Source: CALXOD01 sp964402715
GTDB lineage: Bacteria; Verrucomicrobiota; Lentisphaeria; Victivallales; Victivallaceae
Direction of reading: 5' to 3'
Assembly: GCA_964402715.1 (NCBI GenBank)
Contig: CAYODJ010000011.1
Span: forward strand, 3,610 to 67,609
Length of the DNA: 64,000 bases
Part shown: positions 49,129 through 57,991 of the stretch, one piece after another
How the letters are laid out: each line of letters opens with the position of its first letter
Numbering within the stretch: the stretch's first letter is position 1
The notes under the pieces: model-generated
What the model was told of the DNA's origin: nothing
Database searches by the model: none
The model's input: only the letters and a program-made list of their open reading frames with translations
Program-made: the position numbers and the translations under genes

Positions 49129-50445
49129 TCAGTTCGCGTCGCGGGACTGCGGATCCTGCGGCCAGTACTCCCGCACGAGATCGCTCTTGATCCCGACCTC
49201 CGCGCGGTCAAAACATTCCGCCAGCGTCTTCCAGCCCAGATCCAGCGCCTTCTCCAAGGGAATGTTCACGGAGAGATCCATCATCCGCGATTCGAAGAGC
49301 CTTCCGTATTTCAACAGCTTGTTGTCCCACTCGGTCATCATGAATCCCATCGACTGCTTCTCCAGGGAGTTCTTGTAGTCCGCGTAGAGACGGATCATCG
49401 AATCCATGATCGCCCGGTGATCCGGCCTCGTCTTGCCGTTGACCTGCTGCTTCAGACGGCTCAGCGATCCGAACGGCTCGATGCGCCCGTGCCGCAGATA
49501 GAACTGCCCCTCGGTTATGTATCCGGTGTTGTCCGGAACCGGATGGGTCACGTCGTCGCCCGGCATCGTCGTGGCGGCCAGTATGGTGACGGATCCGGCT
49601 CCGTCGAAGTCCACCGCCTTTTCGTACCTCGCCGCCAGCTGACTGTACAGATCCCCGGGATATCCGCGGTTCGACGGAATCTGCTCCATGGTGATGGCGA
49701 TCTCCTTGAGCGCGTCCGCGAAGTTGGTCATGTCGGTCAGCAGCGCCAGCACGCGTTTCCCCGCAAGCGCGTAGCTCTCGGCGACCGCGAGCGCCATGTC
49801 CGGCACCAGCAGACACTCGACCGCAGGATCCGCCGCGGTGTGGATGAACATCACCGTCCGCGACAAAGCGCCCTGAGAATCCAGAGTGTTGCGGAAAAAG
49901 AGATAATCGTCGTACTTCAGCCCCATGCCGCCGAGCACAATCACGTCGACCTCGGCCTGCAGCGCAATCCTCGCCAGCAGGTCGTTGTAAGGCTCCCCGG
50001 CCACGGAAAAAACCGGCAGCTTCTGCGACTCCACCAGCGTGTTGAAGAGGTCGATCATCGGCAGTCCGGTCCTGATCATGTTGCGCGGAATGATCCGCTT
50101 GGCTGGATTGATCGAAGGACCCGCGATGGCGATCATCTCGTCGGTGATCGGCGTGCGGTTGTCGCGGGGCGCGCCGCGGCCGTTGAAAATTCTCCCCAGC
50201 AGCTTATCCGATCCGGAAACCTGCATCGGATGCCCCAGAAATCTCACCTCGTCGTCCGTGCTGATGCCGCGGCTGCCCGCGAACACCTGCAGAAACACCT
50301 TGTCGTCCTGCAGGCGGATCACCTGCGCGAGCGATTTCCCGCCTCTGCTGGTTATCTCCGCGAGCTCGTTGTAGGCAACCCCGTCCGCCTCCACGGCAAT
50401 CACGTTGCCGACAATCTGAATAATCCTGTGATAAACTTTACGCAT
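49129..50445 (-). CDS. atpB: V-type ATP synthase subunit B
   Basis: This 438-residue regulatory/non-catalytic subunit shares the fold of atpA but lacks the Walker A loop. Conserved stretches are GRIFNGRGAPRDN, GPSINPAKRIIPRNMIRTGLPMIDLFN, LLTDMTNFADALKEI, the EQIPSNRGYPGDLYSQLA segment and GSVTILAATTMPGDDVTHPVPDNTGYITEGQ. Its start overlaps the atpA stop by 8 bases. It alternates with subunit A in the V1 hexamer. Confidence 0.96.
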   Translation of the reverse strand: MRKVYHRIIQIVGNVIAVEADGVAYNELAEITSRGGKSLAQVIRLQDDKVFLQVFAGSRGISTDDEVRFLGHPMQVSGSDKLLGRIFNGRGAPRDNRTPITDEMIAIAGPSINPAKRIIPRNMIRTGLPMIDLFNTLVESQKLPVFSVAGEPYNDLLARIALQAEVDVIVLGGMGLKYDDYLFFRNTLDSQGALSRTVMFIHTAADPAVECLLVPDMALAVAESYALAGKRVLALLTDMTNFADALKEIAITMEQIPSNRGYPGDLYSQLAARYEKAVDFDGAGSVTILAATTMPGDDVTHPVPDNTGYITEGQFYLRHGRIEPFGSLSRLKQQVNGKTRPDHRAIMDSMIRLYADYKNSLEKQSMGFMMTEWDNKLLKYGRLFESRMMDLSVNIPLEKALDLGWKTLAECFDRAEVGIKSDLVREYWPQDPQSRDAN

Positions 50446-52171
50446 TGCTCAGGCACTCCGTGATTTTGGCGTCAATCGCCTTCCTCTGTCTGTTGAAGTC
50501 CTCGGAGTCGCTTCTTATGTAATTCCAGTCGATGAACAGCTGACGCAGCTCCAGGAAATACCGGCGCGCCGCAGCTTTGTCCGCAAAGGAAAATTTCGCG
50601 TTCAGCACGGTCAGCGCCTGTCCGAACATGAGTTTCTGCCGCTCCGCGTCGCACGCGCCGTCCACGGCGTCGAAGGTGTTCTGCTGCAGATACACGTAAT
50701 CCAGAAATTCACTCTTCAGATAGACCACGAAATCGTCGATGTGCGTGCCGTCCTCCCCTATGACCTTCATCATCTGTCCGACCTCGTTGCCGCGGGTCAG
50801 AACTTCCCTGGCCCTGTTCAGAGCCTCCGCGTCGGCCAGACTGGGATATTTGCTCCAGCTTTCCAGGGGATTGATGGCCGGATAGCGGCGCGCGTCGGAA
50901 CGCTCGCGGGAAAGGCCGAGGAAACACCCGACCACCTTCAATGTGGCCTGCGTGACCGGTTCCTCGAAGTTTCCGCCGGCGGGACTGACCGCGCCGCCGA
51001 TGGTGACGCTGGCCGTCTCGCCCGTCTTCAGACGCACCAGCCCGGCACGTTCGTAGAAATCGGCGATGCGCGATTCCAGATACGCGGGGAAAGCCTCCTC
51101 TCCGGGAATCTCCTCCAGCCGTCCGGACATCTCCCGCAGCGCCTGCGCCCAGCGCGAAGTCGAATCCGCCAGCAGCAGAGTGTTGAGTCCCATCTGCCGG
51201 TAATACTCCGCCAGCGTCACCGCCGTGTAGACCGAAGCCTCCCTGGCCGCCACCGGCATGCTGCTGGTGTTGCAGATGATGATGGAGCGGTCCATGAGCG
51301 AACGCCCGGTGCGGGGATCCGACAGATGCGGATATTCCCGCAGAATCTCCACAACCTCCCCCGCGCGTTCGCCGCAGGCGGCGACGATGACCACGTCGGC
51401 CTCGGCGTTCTGACTGATGGTATGCTGCAGCACGGTCTTCCCCGCGCCGAAAGGACCGGGCGTGCAGAACGTGCCGCCGCGCGCCACTGGGAAGAAGGTG
51501 TCGATGATTCTGGTCTGCGTTATCAACGTCTCCGTCGGCAGAAGTTTCTCCTTGTAGCCGGCGATGGGAATCTTCACTGGCCAGTTCTGGAGCATGGTCA
51601 CGTCGCGCGTCTCGCCGTCCGCGTTCCGCACCACGGCCACGGCGTCCGTGACCCTGAAGTCGCCGCCCTGCCTGATTTCCGCAAGCTCCCACTCCCCGTT
51701 CCATGCGAACGGGATCATGATGTAGTGCTTGAAGATTCCCTCCATCACGAAACCGAGGCGATCACCGGACGTCAGTTTCGCGCCGACCGCAGCCTCCGGC
51801 GTGAACGTCCACATCTTATCGCGATCCAGAGCGGGCAGATAAAGCCCCCTCTTCAGAAAGAAACCGGCCTTCTCCGCGAGAATCTGCAGCGGGTTCTGCA
51901 GACCGTCGTACACGCCCCCCAGCAATCCCGGACCGAGCTCGACGCTGAGCAATTCGTCGGTGAACTCGACCTGGTCGCCGACGGAAAGTCCGTTCGCGCT
52001 TTCGAAGACCTGCATGTCGGCCCGGTTGCCGCGCACCCGAATGACCTCGCTTTTCAACCGCTCCTCGCCGACGATGGCATACGCCACCTCATTCTGCGAG
52101 ACGCCGGCCTCGAACTCGACGGTCAACATGTTGCCGTTGACGCCGACGATTCTGCCTTTTTTTTCCGGCAT
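50438..52171 (-). CDS. atpA: V-type ATP synthase catalytic subunit A
   Basis: This 577-residue subunit has Walker A GPFGAGKTV near residue 240 and the V-type non-homologous insert after residue ~115. It also has CGERAGEVVEIL, the arginine-finger region (LADSTSRWAQALREMSGRLEEIPGEE) and a C-terminal helical domain. GAGKT in place of GSGKT is a tolerated change. It hydrolyses or makes ATP at the cytoplasmic head. A good AGGAGCAGC site precedes the ATG. It follows the DUF2764 gene by 67 bases. Confidence 0.97.
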   Translation of the reverse strand: MPEKKGRIVGVNGNMLTVEFEAGVSQNEVAYAIVGEERLKSEVIRVRGNRADMQVFESANGLSVGDQVEFTDELLSVELGPGLLGGVYDGLQNPLQILAEKAGFFLKRGLYLPALDRDKMWTFTPEAAVGAKLTSGDRLGFVMEGIFKHYIMIPFAWNGEWELAEIRQGGDFRVTDAVAVVRNADGETRDVTMLQNWPVKIPIAGYKEKLLPTETLITQTRIIDTFFPVARGGTFCTPGPFGAGKTVLQHTISQNAEADVVIVAACGERAGEVVEILREYPHLSDPRTGRSLMDRSIIICNTSSMPVAAREASVYTAVTLAEYYRQMGLNTLLLADSTSRWAQALREMSGRLEEIPGEEAFPAYLESRIADFYERAGLVRLKTGETASVTIGGAVSPAGGNFEEPVTQATLKVVGCFLGLSRERSDARRYPAINPLESWSKYPSLADAEALNRAREVLTRGNEVGQMMKVIGEDGTHIDDFVVYLKSEFLDYVYLQQNTFDAVDGACDAERQKLMFGQALTVLNAKFSFADKAAARRYFLELRQLFIDWNYIRSDSEDFNRQRKAIDAKITECLSNA

Positions 52172-52238
52172 TTGCTTGCTGCTCCTGTTCTCTATCGAAT
52201 CATCGCACTGTAACTATCGGACCGACGCCGCCGCACCT

Positions 52239-52820
52239 TCAATTCGTCCGGCCGGAAACTCCCCGGCTCTCGCGCTCCGAGTAATCATGCTCAATCGCCG
52301 CGACGGCCTCATCAAAATTCATCCGTCCCGTTTCCGCGACGAAAGACTGCTCCCTGTCAAGAATCGCCAGTCGCCAGCGGTAGCATGCCGCCGCGTCCAC
52401 GGTGAATTCACGCCCGAACTCCAGCTCGTCCAGGCGGCGCCAGCGCAGCTGATCAAGCCGGAACTCCCTTTCCAGAGGATTGTCCGCGCTCGCGACGCCT
52501 CCGAGCTGCTCCCTGATGCCGGCGAAAAAACCCGTTTCGGGGGGCAGAGGAACACCGCCGGCGCGGTTCTCCCCGACGCGCAGTCTCGCTATCTCGCCGC
52601 GCAGCGCGAACTCCCAGCTCCGGTAGAGCTCCCCTGCGGAGCCGGCGGGCATCACCGTCCTCCGATCCAGCGGAAATCCGCATTTCGCCACATACGAGAA
52701 ATCCGCGGGCGACAACGAACCGGCGGCGCGTTCGTCGAACTCGCTCAGCGTGAAGACAGGAGCGGCGCCCAGCCGCAGCGCCGGAAGCTGCGAACAGAAG
52801 TAATAATAGTCGACGCTCAT
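52239..52820 (-). CDS. DUF2764 family protein of the V-ATPase operon
   Basis: This 193-residue, all-helical protein opens MSVDYYYFCSQLPALRLG, which is the hallmark of DUF2764. The family occurs between atpE and atpA in the V-ATPase operons of Bacteroidetes, Chlamydiae, spirochaetes and PVC bacteria. It takes the place of the missing subunit C, and a role as a shortened C-like socket for the central stalk has been inferred from position. The ATG overlaps the atpE stop (ATGA). Confidence 0.85.
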   Translation of the reverse strand: MSVDYYYFCSQLPALRLGAAPVFTLSEFDERAAGSLSPADFSYVAKCGFPLDRRTVMPAGSAGELYRSWEFALRGEIARLRVGENRAGGVPLPPETGFFAGIREQLGGVASADNPLEREFRLDQLRWRRLDELEFGREFTVDAAACYRWRLAILDREQSFVAETGRMNFDEAVAAIEHDYSERESRGVSGRTN

Positions 52821-53443
52821 GCCCCCGCCTTCCCGGCGACGCCGTCCCGCTCCAGCAGTTTCGCCAGTTCGCCTCCGAGATAATCCGAGAGAAGATCGCG
52901 TATCGCCTCCTCGGAGAAGTCATAGTAGACGTCATCCCCGTCAAAGGAAACCTGGAATCCGCTTCTGATTCCGGACGACGCAAACACCTGAGGCTCCTCG
53001 CGGAAACTCTCGCGCAGCGTTCCCCGCAGGACGTCCCGGAGCGCATCCGCGTCGCGGCCCGGAGCCAGCACCGCGATACGCCTGCCGGAGTCCGCGGCGA
53101 AAGATTTGGCCAGGTCTCTGATCAGTCTGCCCATGAATTCCGGCGTCATCGCCGCAGACGCGCCGCGGCCCAGCGCCGCGGCGAGCCGTCTCTTCAGCTC
53201 CTCGCGCAGAGCCAGCACCACGTCGCGCGCAGCCTGCCTGGCAGCGGCTTCGCTTCTGTCCCGGAACGCGGCGGCCGCCTTCTCGGCCTCCGCCCTCGTC
53301 GCGGCCGCTGCGGCCTCCGCCTCGGCGACAATCCGCGCGGCCTCCGCACGCGCCCCGCTGACGATTTCCTCCTTTTCCTTCTCCGCCTTCTGCAGATAGT
53401 CCCTGTTTATTCTCGACAACAGTTCTTGCAGTTCCTCCGCCAT
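52817..53443 (-). CDS. atpE: V-type ATP synthase subunit E (peripheral stalk)
   Basis: The protein is 208 residues from the ATG at 53443, preceded by GGGAGA; longer frames run into lysC. The N-terminal ~100 residues are a long Ala/Glu/Arg-rich helix (the stalk). The C-terminal globular part has GFQVSFDGDDVYYDFSEEAI, typical of subunit E binding to the top of A/B. No separate subunit G/H gene is present. It is the first V-ATPase gene, 28 bases after lysC. Confidence 0.9.
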   Translation of the reverse strand: MAEELQELLSRINRDYLQKAEKEKEEIVSGARAEAARIVAEAEAAAAATRAEAEKAAAAFRDRSEAAARQAARDVVLALREELKRRLAAALGRGASAAMTPEFMGRLIRDLAKSFAADSGRRIAVLAPGRDADALRDVLRGTLRESFREEPQVFASSGIRSGFQVSFDGDDVYYDFSEEAIRDLLSDYLGGELAKLLERDGVAGKAGA

Positions 53444-53471
53444 GATGCCGTCTCCCACTGCGCTGACGCGC

Positions 53472-54887
53472 TCAGTTGTATAAAGTTTCCTTCTCCACCA
53501 GCTCGTGATGCAGCGCAATCTGCGCCTTGTTGAAATCCTTCCGCTCCAGGATGAACTGCATGTTGACCTGACGCATGCACTGATCCAGAGCCAGCACGTT
53601 GATGCCCGCCTTCGCCAGAGCCTCGGCCGCCCGCGAGAGGAAACCGGGCAGCTTCATGTTGCTGCCTATCACGGCCACGACCGCCACCTTGCGGGTGCTG
53701 ATGGAGGCGCAGGGGAAATTGTGCTCCAGCGCCTCCAGACACTTCCCCAGATTGCGGGACCGTTCCGGCACGTAGTGGGTTATCGTGTTGGCATTGGTGT
53801 TCTTGGCTATGTAGCTGATGCGGTACTGGCTGAAACTCTCCAGCACGCGATAGTCGTACCCGCTCTGTCCGACCATTTCCGGATCGAAAATCTCAATCGC
53901 GATCAGATCGTCGCGGCCGCATATCATGTCCACCTTGGGATCAGGCGAGACGTACTCCTTGCTGATCAGCGTTCCGGGATTGCCCGGATCGAACGCGTTC
54001 GCCACCCGGATGGGAATGTTCTTGTGCTCCATCTCCTTCGACGCCTTCGGATGTATGGCCTCCATGGCCAGATCCGCCAGCTGATCCGCGATGTCGAAAT
54101 TGGTGTGACCGATGGTTCTCACCTTGTCCGCGCCGATCAGTTTCGGATCCCCCGTGGACAGATGGAATTCCTTGTGAATCACCCCCTCGCGCGCGCCGGT
54201 CACCACCGCCAGCTTGCTGAAAGTGATTTCACTGTATCCGCGGTCGAAGCGCGCCATGATGCCTTCGGCGCATTTGGCGTATCCGGTCACTATCGGCATG
54301 CACTCGGAAAAATCCAGCCCGCTCAGATGCTTCTCGATCATCTGTTCGATCGAGCAGCTGGTGTTGTCCTTCCACCCGGTCAGATCTATGAATCTGGCGT
54401 CGACTCCGCGCTTTCTCAGGATCAGCACCGAATTGTGAGCGCTGTGAGCCTCGCCGGCGGCGCTCAGGAACTCCCTGCTCGCCGGCAGATAGTCCTGGGG
54501 GTGGAAATGCCCGAAGGTGCGCAGCTGCATCAGATGCCGCAGACCGTCACGTATGCCGTACATGCGTTCGTTGACAAACTCGTCGGCGACGTCCAGATCC
54601 AGCCCGAGCTCCGCGAACGAACGGTTCAGCTTCAGCATCTCCAGACGGGTGTTCTCCAGCTCCTCCTCCCATCCGGGGTCGCCCACCGCGAATTTCCCGA
54701 AAACCCCCGGCTCGCCGGTCTTCTTGTCCTCCAGAAGCAGATTGGTGATGCCGCCGTAGGCGGAGACGACGAAAATGCGGTTGTAAAGCTCCTTGCCGGT
54801 GCGTGAGCCGATCAGGATGTTGTCGATGACCTCGCCGAATCTGGTCATCGTGGTTCCGCCGATCTTCTCCACTGTGTGCTGTCCCAT
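53472..54887 (-). CDS. lysC: Aspartate kinase, ectoine-cluster-like (Ask_Ect) type
   Basis: The protein is 471 residues from the ATG at 54887, with GAGGAG upstream; a TTG at 54911 gives eight more residues. It phosphorylates aspartate at the head of the lysine, threonine and methionine pathways. The amino-acid-kinase domain begins HTVEKIGGTTM, followed by LYNRIFVVSAYGGITNLLLE, EAHSAHNSVLILR and GVDARFIDLTGW. These wordings are typical of the ectoine-cluster aspartokinases, not of E. coli LysC (VxKFGGTS). Two ACT domains occupy ~320-465. No ectABC genes are in the window, and the neighbour is hom. It lies 25 bases after hom and 28 before atpE. Confidence 0.88.
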   Translation of the reverse strand: MGQHTVEKIGGTTMTRFGEVIDNILIGSRTGKELYNRIFVVSAYGGITNLLLEDKKTGEPGVFGKFAVGDPGWEEELENTRLEMLKLNRSFAELGLDLDVADEFVNERMYGIRDGLRHLMQLRTFGHFHPQDYLPASREFLSAAGEAHSAHNSVLILRKRGVDARFIDLTGWKDNTSCSIEQMIEKHLSGLDFSECMPIVTGYAKCAEGIMARFDRGYSEITFSKLAVVTGAREGVIHKEFHLSTGDPKLIGADKVRTIGHTNFDIADQLADLAMEAIHPKASKEMEHKNIPIRVANAFDPGNPGTLISKEYVSPDPKVDMICGRDDLIAIEIFDPEMVGQSGYDYRVLESFSQYRISYIAKNTNANTITHYVPERSRNLGKCLEALEHNFPCASISTRKVAVVAVIGSNMKLPGFLSRAAEALAKAGINVLALDQCMRQVNMQFILERKDFNKAQIALHHELVEKETLYN

Positions 54888-54912
54888 GTGCCCGCCGCTC
54901 CTCGCTTTCAAC

Positions 54913-56202
54913 TCAGATGTCCTCTATGCGGAAGAGCCAGACTCTGTCGCGGACGACCTCCAGCTTCCCCATCTCCGCCACGGCCGACTGCATTTGAGAT
55001 TCCTTGGCCATGTGCGTCAGAATCACCAGCGGCACCTGATCCGAACCGTCATGCTTCTCATGCTGCATCAGACTGGATATGCTGATGCTGTGCGCCGCCA
55101 GTATTTGCGAGATCGACGCGATCACTCCGGGACAGTCCGTCACCGTCAACCGCAGGTAATAACGCGACAGGACATCCTTCATCTCGGTCACCGCATGGAA
55201 CTGGTCGCCCTCGTGGAACGCCACGCGCCGGACACAGCCGTGGCTCAGGTTGAGCGCCACGTCCACCAGATCCGCCACCACGGCGCTGGCCGTCGCCATG
55301 CGTCCCGCGCCGCGTCCGTAGAAAAGCGTCTGCCCGACCGTGTCCCCCTCCACCAGAACTCCGTTGAACACGTCGGAAATCTTGGCCAGCAGGGTGCCGT
55401 GCGGAATCAGCGTCGGATGGACGCGGATTTGCACATCGCCGCCGATCTGCTTGATTATGGCCAGAAGCTTGATCTTGTAGCCCATCTCGTCGGCATACTG
55501 CAGGTCGCACAGGGAGATGCCCCTGATGCCCTCGACGTGGATCGGCTTCAGTCCGAACCAGCGCCCGTAGGCCAGCGAGGCCAGGATGGCCGCCTTGTGG
55601 GCGGTGTCGAAGCCGTCTATGTCCAGAGAAGGCTCGGCCTCGGCGTAGCCGAGTTTCTGCGCGTCCGACAGCACCGAGGCGAAATCGACATTCTCCTTCT
55701 CCATCCGCGACAGGATGTAATTGCAGGTGCCGTTCATGATGCCGTATATGCGCTGGATCCGGTTGGACACGAGCCCCTCGCGCAGCGCCTTTATGATCGG
55801 AATGCCGCCGGCGACGCTGGCCTCGTAGCAGATGTCCGCATGAGCCTTCTCCGCCGCGGCGAACAGTTCCTGCCCGCACAGCGCCAGCAAAGCCTTGTTC
55901 GCGGTCACGACCGACTTGCCGGCGCGCAGCGCCCTGAGAATGAAGTCTTTCGCCACCGTGGTGCCACCGACCAGTTCGACAACCACGTCGACTTCGTCAA
56001 TCAGCGCTTCGACGTCCGTGGTCAGAATCTCGCCGGGCACCGCGACGCCGCGATCCGAAACGATGTCCAAATCGGCGATGCGGGTCAGTCTGACCATGAC
56101 GCCGGTCCGCTTGGCGATGACATCCGCGTTCTGCAGCAGATTGGCGGCGACGCCAGCGCCGACCGTTCCGAATCCGACGATGCCTACTCTGACTTCTTTC
56201 AC
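54913..56202 (-). CDS. hom: Homoserine dehydrogenase
   Basis: This 429-residue enzyme has an N-terminal nucleotide-binding domain (VGIVGFGTVGAG), the catalytic domain with GIMNGTCNYIL and the AEPSLDIDGFDTAHK active-site segment, and a C-terminal ACT domain (~350-425, with VTDCPGVIASISQILAAHSISISS) for threonine feedback. It reduces aspartate semialdehyde to homoserine. Transcription continues into lysC, so the pair is coordinated; thrC lies elsewhere in the window. A 12-bp inverted repeat overlaps its promoter. Confidence 0.96.
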   Translation of the reverse strand: MKEVRVGIVGFGTVGAGVAANLLQNADVIAKRTGVMVRLTRIADLDIVSDRGVAVPGEILTTDVEALIDEVDVVVELVGGTTVAKDFILRALRAGKSVVTANKALLALCGQELFAAAEKAHADICYEASVAGGIPIIKALREGLVSNRIQRIYGIMNGTCNYILSRMEKENVDFASVLSDAQKLGYAEAEPSLDIDGFDTAHKAAILASLAYGRWFGLKPIHVEGIRGISLCDLQYADEMGYKIKLLAIIKQIGGDVQIRVHPTLIPHGTLLAKISDVFNGVLVEGDTVGQTLFYGRGAGRMATASAVVADLVDVALNLSHGCVRRVAFHEGDQFHAVTEMKDVLSRYYLRLTVTDCPGVIASISQILAAHSISISSLMQHEKHDGSDQVPLVILTHMAKESQMQSAVAEMGKLEVVRDRVWLFRIEDI

Positions 56203-56257
56203 TTGACAGGAATTCCCCCATGAAGATTATCTGGCCGCCAAAACACGAACCCCTTTT

Positions 56258-56285
56258 AATGTAACTCCCGGAGGTGCTTTTGCAA
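56258..56285 (-). promoter_or_regulatory. Candidate promoter of the hom-lysC-V-ATPase transcript
   Basis: On the minus strand TTGCAA (56285-56280), 16 bases, then TACATT (56263-56258), about 55 bases before the hom ATG. Confidence 0.45.
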
Positions 56286-56306
56286 CTCCGTTTCAAAGCA
56301 CCTCCG
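56269..56306. repeat. 12-bp inverted repeat over the hom promoter
   Basis: CGGAGGTGCTTT (56269-56280) and AAAGCACCTCCG (56295-56306) are perfect reverse complements with a 14-base loop. The left arm lies in the spacer of the hom promoter and touches its -35. It could be an operator, or the hairpin ending acpS transcripts, although no T-tract follows. Confidence 0.6.
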
Positions 56307-56351
56307 TCGCGCCGGAGTCCCTCGCGCCGGAATTCAGACGGATCTCCCCCG

Positions 56352-56789
56352 TCAGCCGCGAGGGACCTGCGGGCATCGCGTCCCCGCCGACGGCCGCGCC
56401 GCGGACTCGGGATCGCTCTCCACAATCACGTCGGCGACGGCGTACTGCGCCTCGTGCGTCAGCGAGACATGCACTTTGCCGCCGCCGATGCTCCGGAGGG
56501 TTTCGGACGCGGCTCCGGTCAGGTTCACGTACGGCCGTCCGTCGCCGGCTCCTCGGCACTCGACGTCCAGCAGTTCGCAGCGGGAACCGATGCCGCAGCC
56601 CAGCGCCTTGGAGACCGCCTCCTTGACCGCCCACCGGCCCGCGTAGTACGCCGACGGATCTCTCCGTTCCGCCGCCTCCCTCCGCTCGGCGGACGTGAAT
56701 ACCTTCTCAGTGAACCTGCACCCGAACCGCGCGACAAGTCTGCGGATCCTCCCGATCTCCACAATGTCAACGCCGACGCCGACAATCAT
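56352..56789 (-). CDS. acpS: Holo-[acyl-carrier-protein] synthase
   Basis: The protein is 145 residues from the ATG at 56789, with AGGGAG just upstream. It transfers phosphopantetheine from CoA to ACP. GVDIVEIGRIRRL supplies the metal-binding Asp8, and WAVKEAVSKALG supplies the Glu/Lys of the second motif. VSLTHEAQYAVADVIVE is the usual C-terminal motif. The family is normally ~120 residues; the extra ~20 at the end (Ser/Pro/Arg-rich) are unlikely to be structured. It follows ribF with 114 gene-free bases. Confidence 0.93.
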   Translation of the reverse strand: MIVGVGVDIVEIGRIRRLVARFGCRFTEKVFTSAERREAAERRDPSAYYAGRWAVKEAVSKALGCGIGSRCELLDVECRGAGDGRPYVNLTGAASETLRSIGGGKVHVSLTHEAQYAVADVIVESDPESAARPSAGTRCPQVPRG

Positions 56790-56903
56790 TCTCCCGCTCC
56801 CTTGGTAATCAGACGCGACAGGCGGCCGCCGACGCCGGCGGCTTCGTCGTCCCGCCGGCGCATCCGGCGCGCGCGGTCGTCCTCCGCGCACCGCTTCGTC
56901 ATG

Positions 56904-57899
56904 TCATTCATCGTCCCCGCGGCTCTCCCCGTCGCCGCACGGACTCCCGTCCGCCGCGCCGTCGCATGTTTTCCGCTGCAGGAACTCCTTCCGTATCGTC
57001 GCGATGTCCTTCTCTATCTGCCGCCTCAGATCCTCAGCTCCGCCGAAGAACCGTTCCGGCCGCAGGTAGCGGGTCAGCTCGACACCGATTTCCATCCCGT
57101 ACAGGTTGCCGGAAAAATCCAGAACGTGCACTTCGAGGCGCCGCTTCCCGTCCGTCCTGCCGAAAGTCGGCGCCATGCCCAGGTTGACCGCCGCCGGATG
57201 TTCTATGCCGGCGACCAGCGCCCGCGCCGCGTAAACGCCGTCGGGAGGCAGGATCCCGTCGTCCACGGCAAGATTGGCGGTCGGACGTTTCAGCTCCTTC
57301 CCGGCGATGCGGTATCCGTGTTCGACGATCCCCCAGAGCCGGTACGGATGCCCAAGAAAGGTCTTCGCCCGCAGCAGCAGGCCGGAGGCCACCGCCCTGC
57401 GGATGGCCGTGCTGCTGACCACGTCGCCGCCCACGCGCAGCTCCGGCACGGATCGGAACAGCAGTGAATGTTTCCCGCAGTACGACTCCAGCCACGCGGC
57501 GTCGCCGGCCGCGTTGCGTCCGAACCGCCAGCGCTCGCCGACGCAGAATCCCGCCGTCTCGCAGGGAACGCCCGAAAGCTCCCGCATGAAAGCCTCGGGG
57601 CTGAGTTCGGCGAATTCCCGCGTGAACCGGACGACCGCGGTCTCGGCGGCTCCGAACCGGCGGAGCAGACGCAGCCGCTCCCTCAACGGCGTCAGCAGAG
57701 GAACATGCTCGCGCGGGCGCAGCACCTCGCGAGGATGAGGCGCGAATGTCAGCGCGACCGGCACTGAGTCCGCGGCGGCGGCCATCCTCGCCAGTTCACC
57801 GAGCAGCATCTGATGCCCTCGGTGCACGCCGTCGAAGACGCCGATGCCGACCACTATCCGGCGATTTTCAAGCCCGCTGTACTCGAGTATTCCCGTCAT
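56904..57899 (-). CDS. ribF: Bifunctional riboflavin kinase/FAD synthetase
   Basis: The protein is 331 residues from the ATG at 57899. The N-terminal adenylyltransferase domain carries GVFDGVHRGHQ and ends at SSTAIRRAVASG. The C-terminal riboflavin kinase domain carries RPTANLAVDDGILPPDGVYA and the ExHxLDFxGxLYG motif (EVHVLDFSGNLYG). It makes FMN and FAD. The last ~20 residues are a disordered Asp/Gly/Arg tail. It is divergent from coaD with overlapping promoters and is followed by acpS. Confidence 0.95.
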   Translation of the reverse strand: MTGILEYSGLENRRIVVGIGVFDGVHRGHQMLLGELARMAAAADSVPVALTFAPHPREVLRPREHVPLLTPLRERLRLLRRFGAAETAVVRFTREFAELSPEAFMRELSGVPCETAGFCVGERWRFGRNAAGDAAWLESYCGKHSLLFRSVPELRVGGDVVSSTAIRRAVASGLLLRAKTFLGHPYRLWGIVEHGYRIAGKELKRPTANLAVDDGILPPDGVYAARALVAGIEHPAAVNLGMAPTFGRTDGKRRLEVHVLDFSGNLYGMEIGVELTRYLRPERFFGGAEDLRRQIEKDIATIRKEFLQRKTCDGAADGSPCGDGESRGDDE

Positions 57900-57920
57900 G
57901 ACTGAACAGCCAAGGTTTCT

Positions 57921-57941
57921 GCGCCGGCGTCGCGCCGGCGC
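57921..57941. repeat. GC-rich inverted repeat in the ribF-coaD divergent region
   Basis: GCGCCGGCG (57921-57929) and CGCCGGCGC (57933-57941) form a 9-bp stem with a 3-base loop, directly upstream of the coaD -35. It may act on the ribF leader RNA. Confidence 0.45.
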
Positions 57942-57943
57942 GG

Positions 57944-57972
57944 TTGCACTCACGCCGGTGGTACTGTATATT
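57944..57972 (+). promoter_or_regulatory. Promoter of coaD
   Basis: TTGCAC (57944-57949), exactly 17 bases, then TATATT (57967-57972). The leader to the coaD ATG is about 110 bases. Confidence 0.6.
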
Positions 57973-57991
57973 GTAGTCGCACTGAAGTCAA
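57963..57991 (-). promoter_or_regulatory. Candidate promoter of ribF
   Basis: On the minus strand TTGACT (57991-57986), 17 bases, then TACAGT (57968-57963). Its -10 overlaps the coaD -10 by two bases, so the two promoters should compete. Confidence 0.45.
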
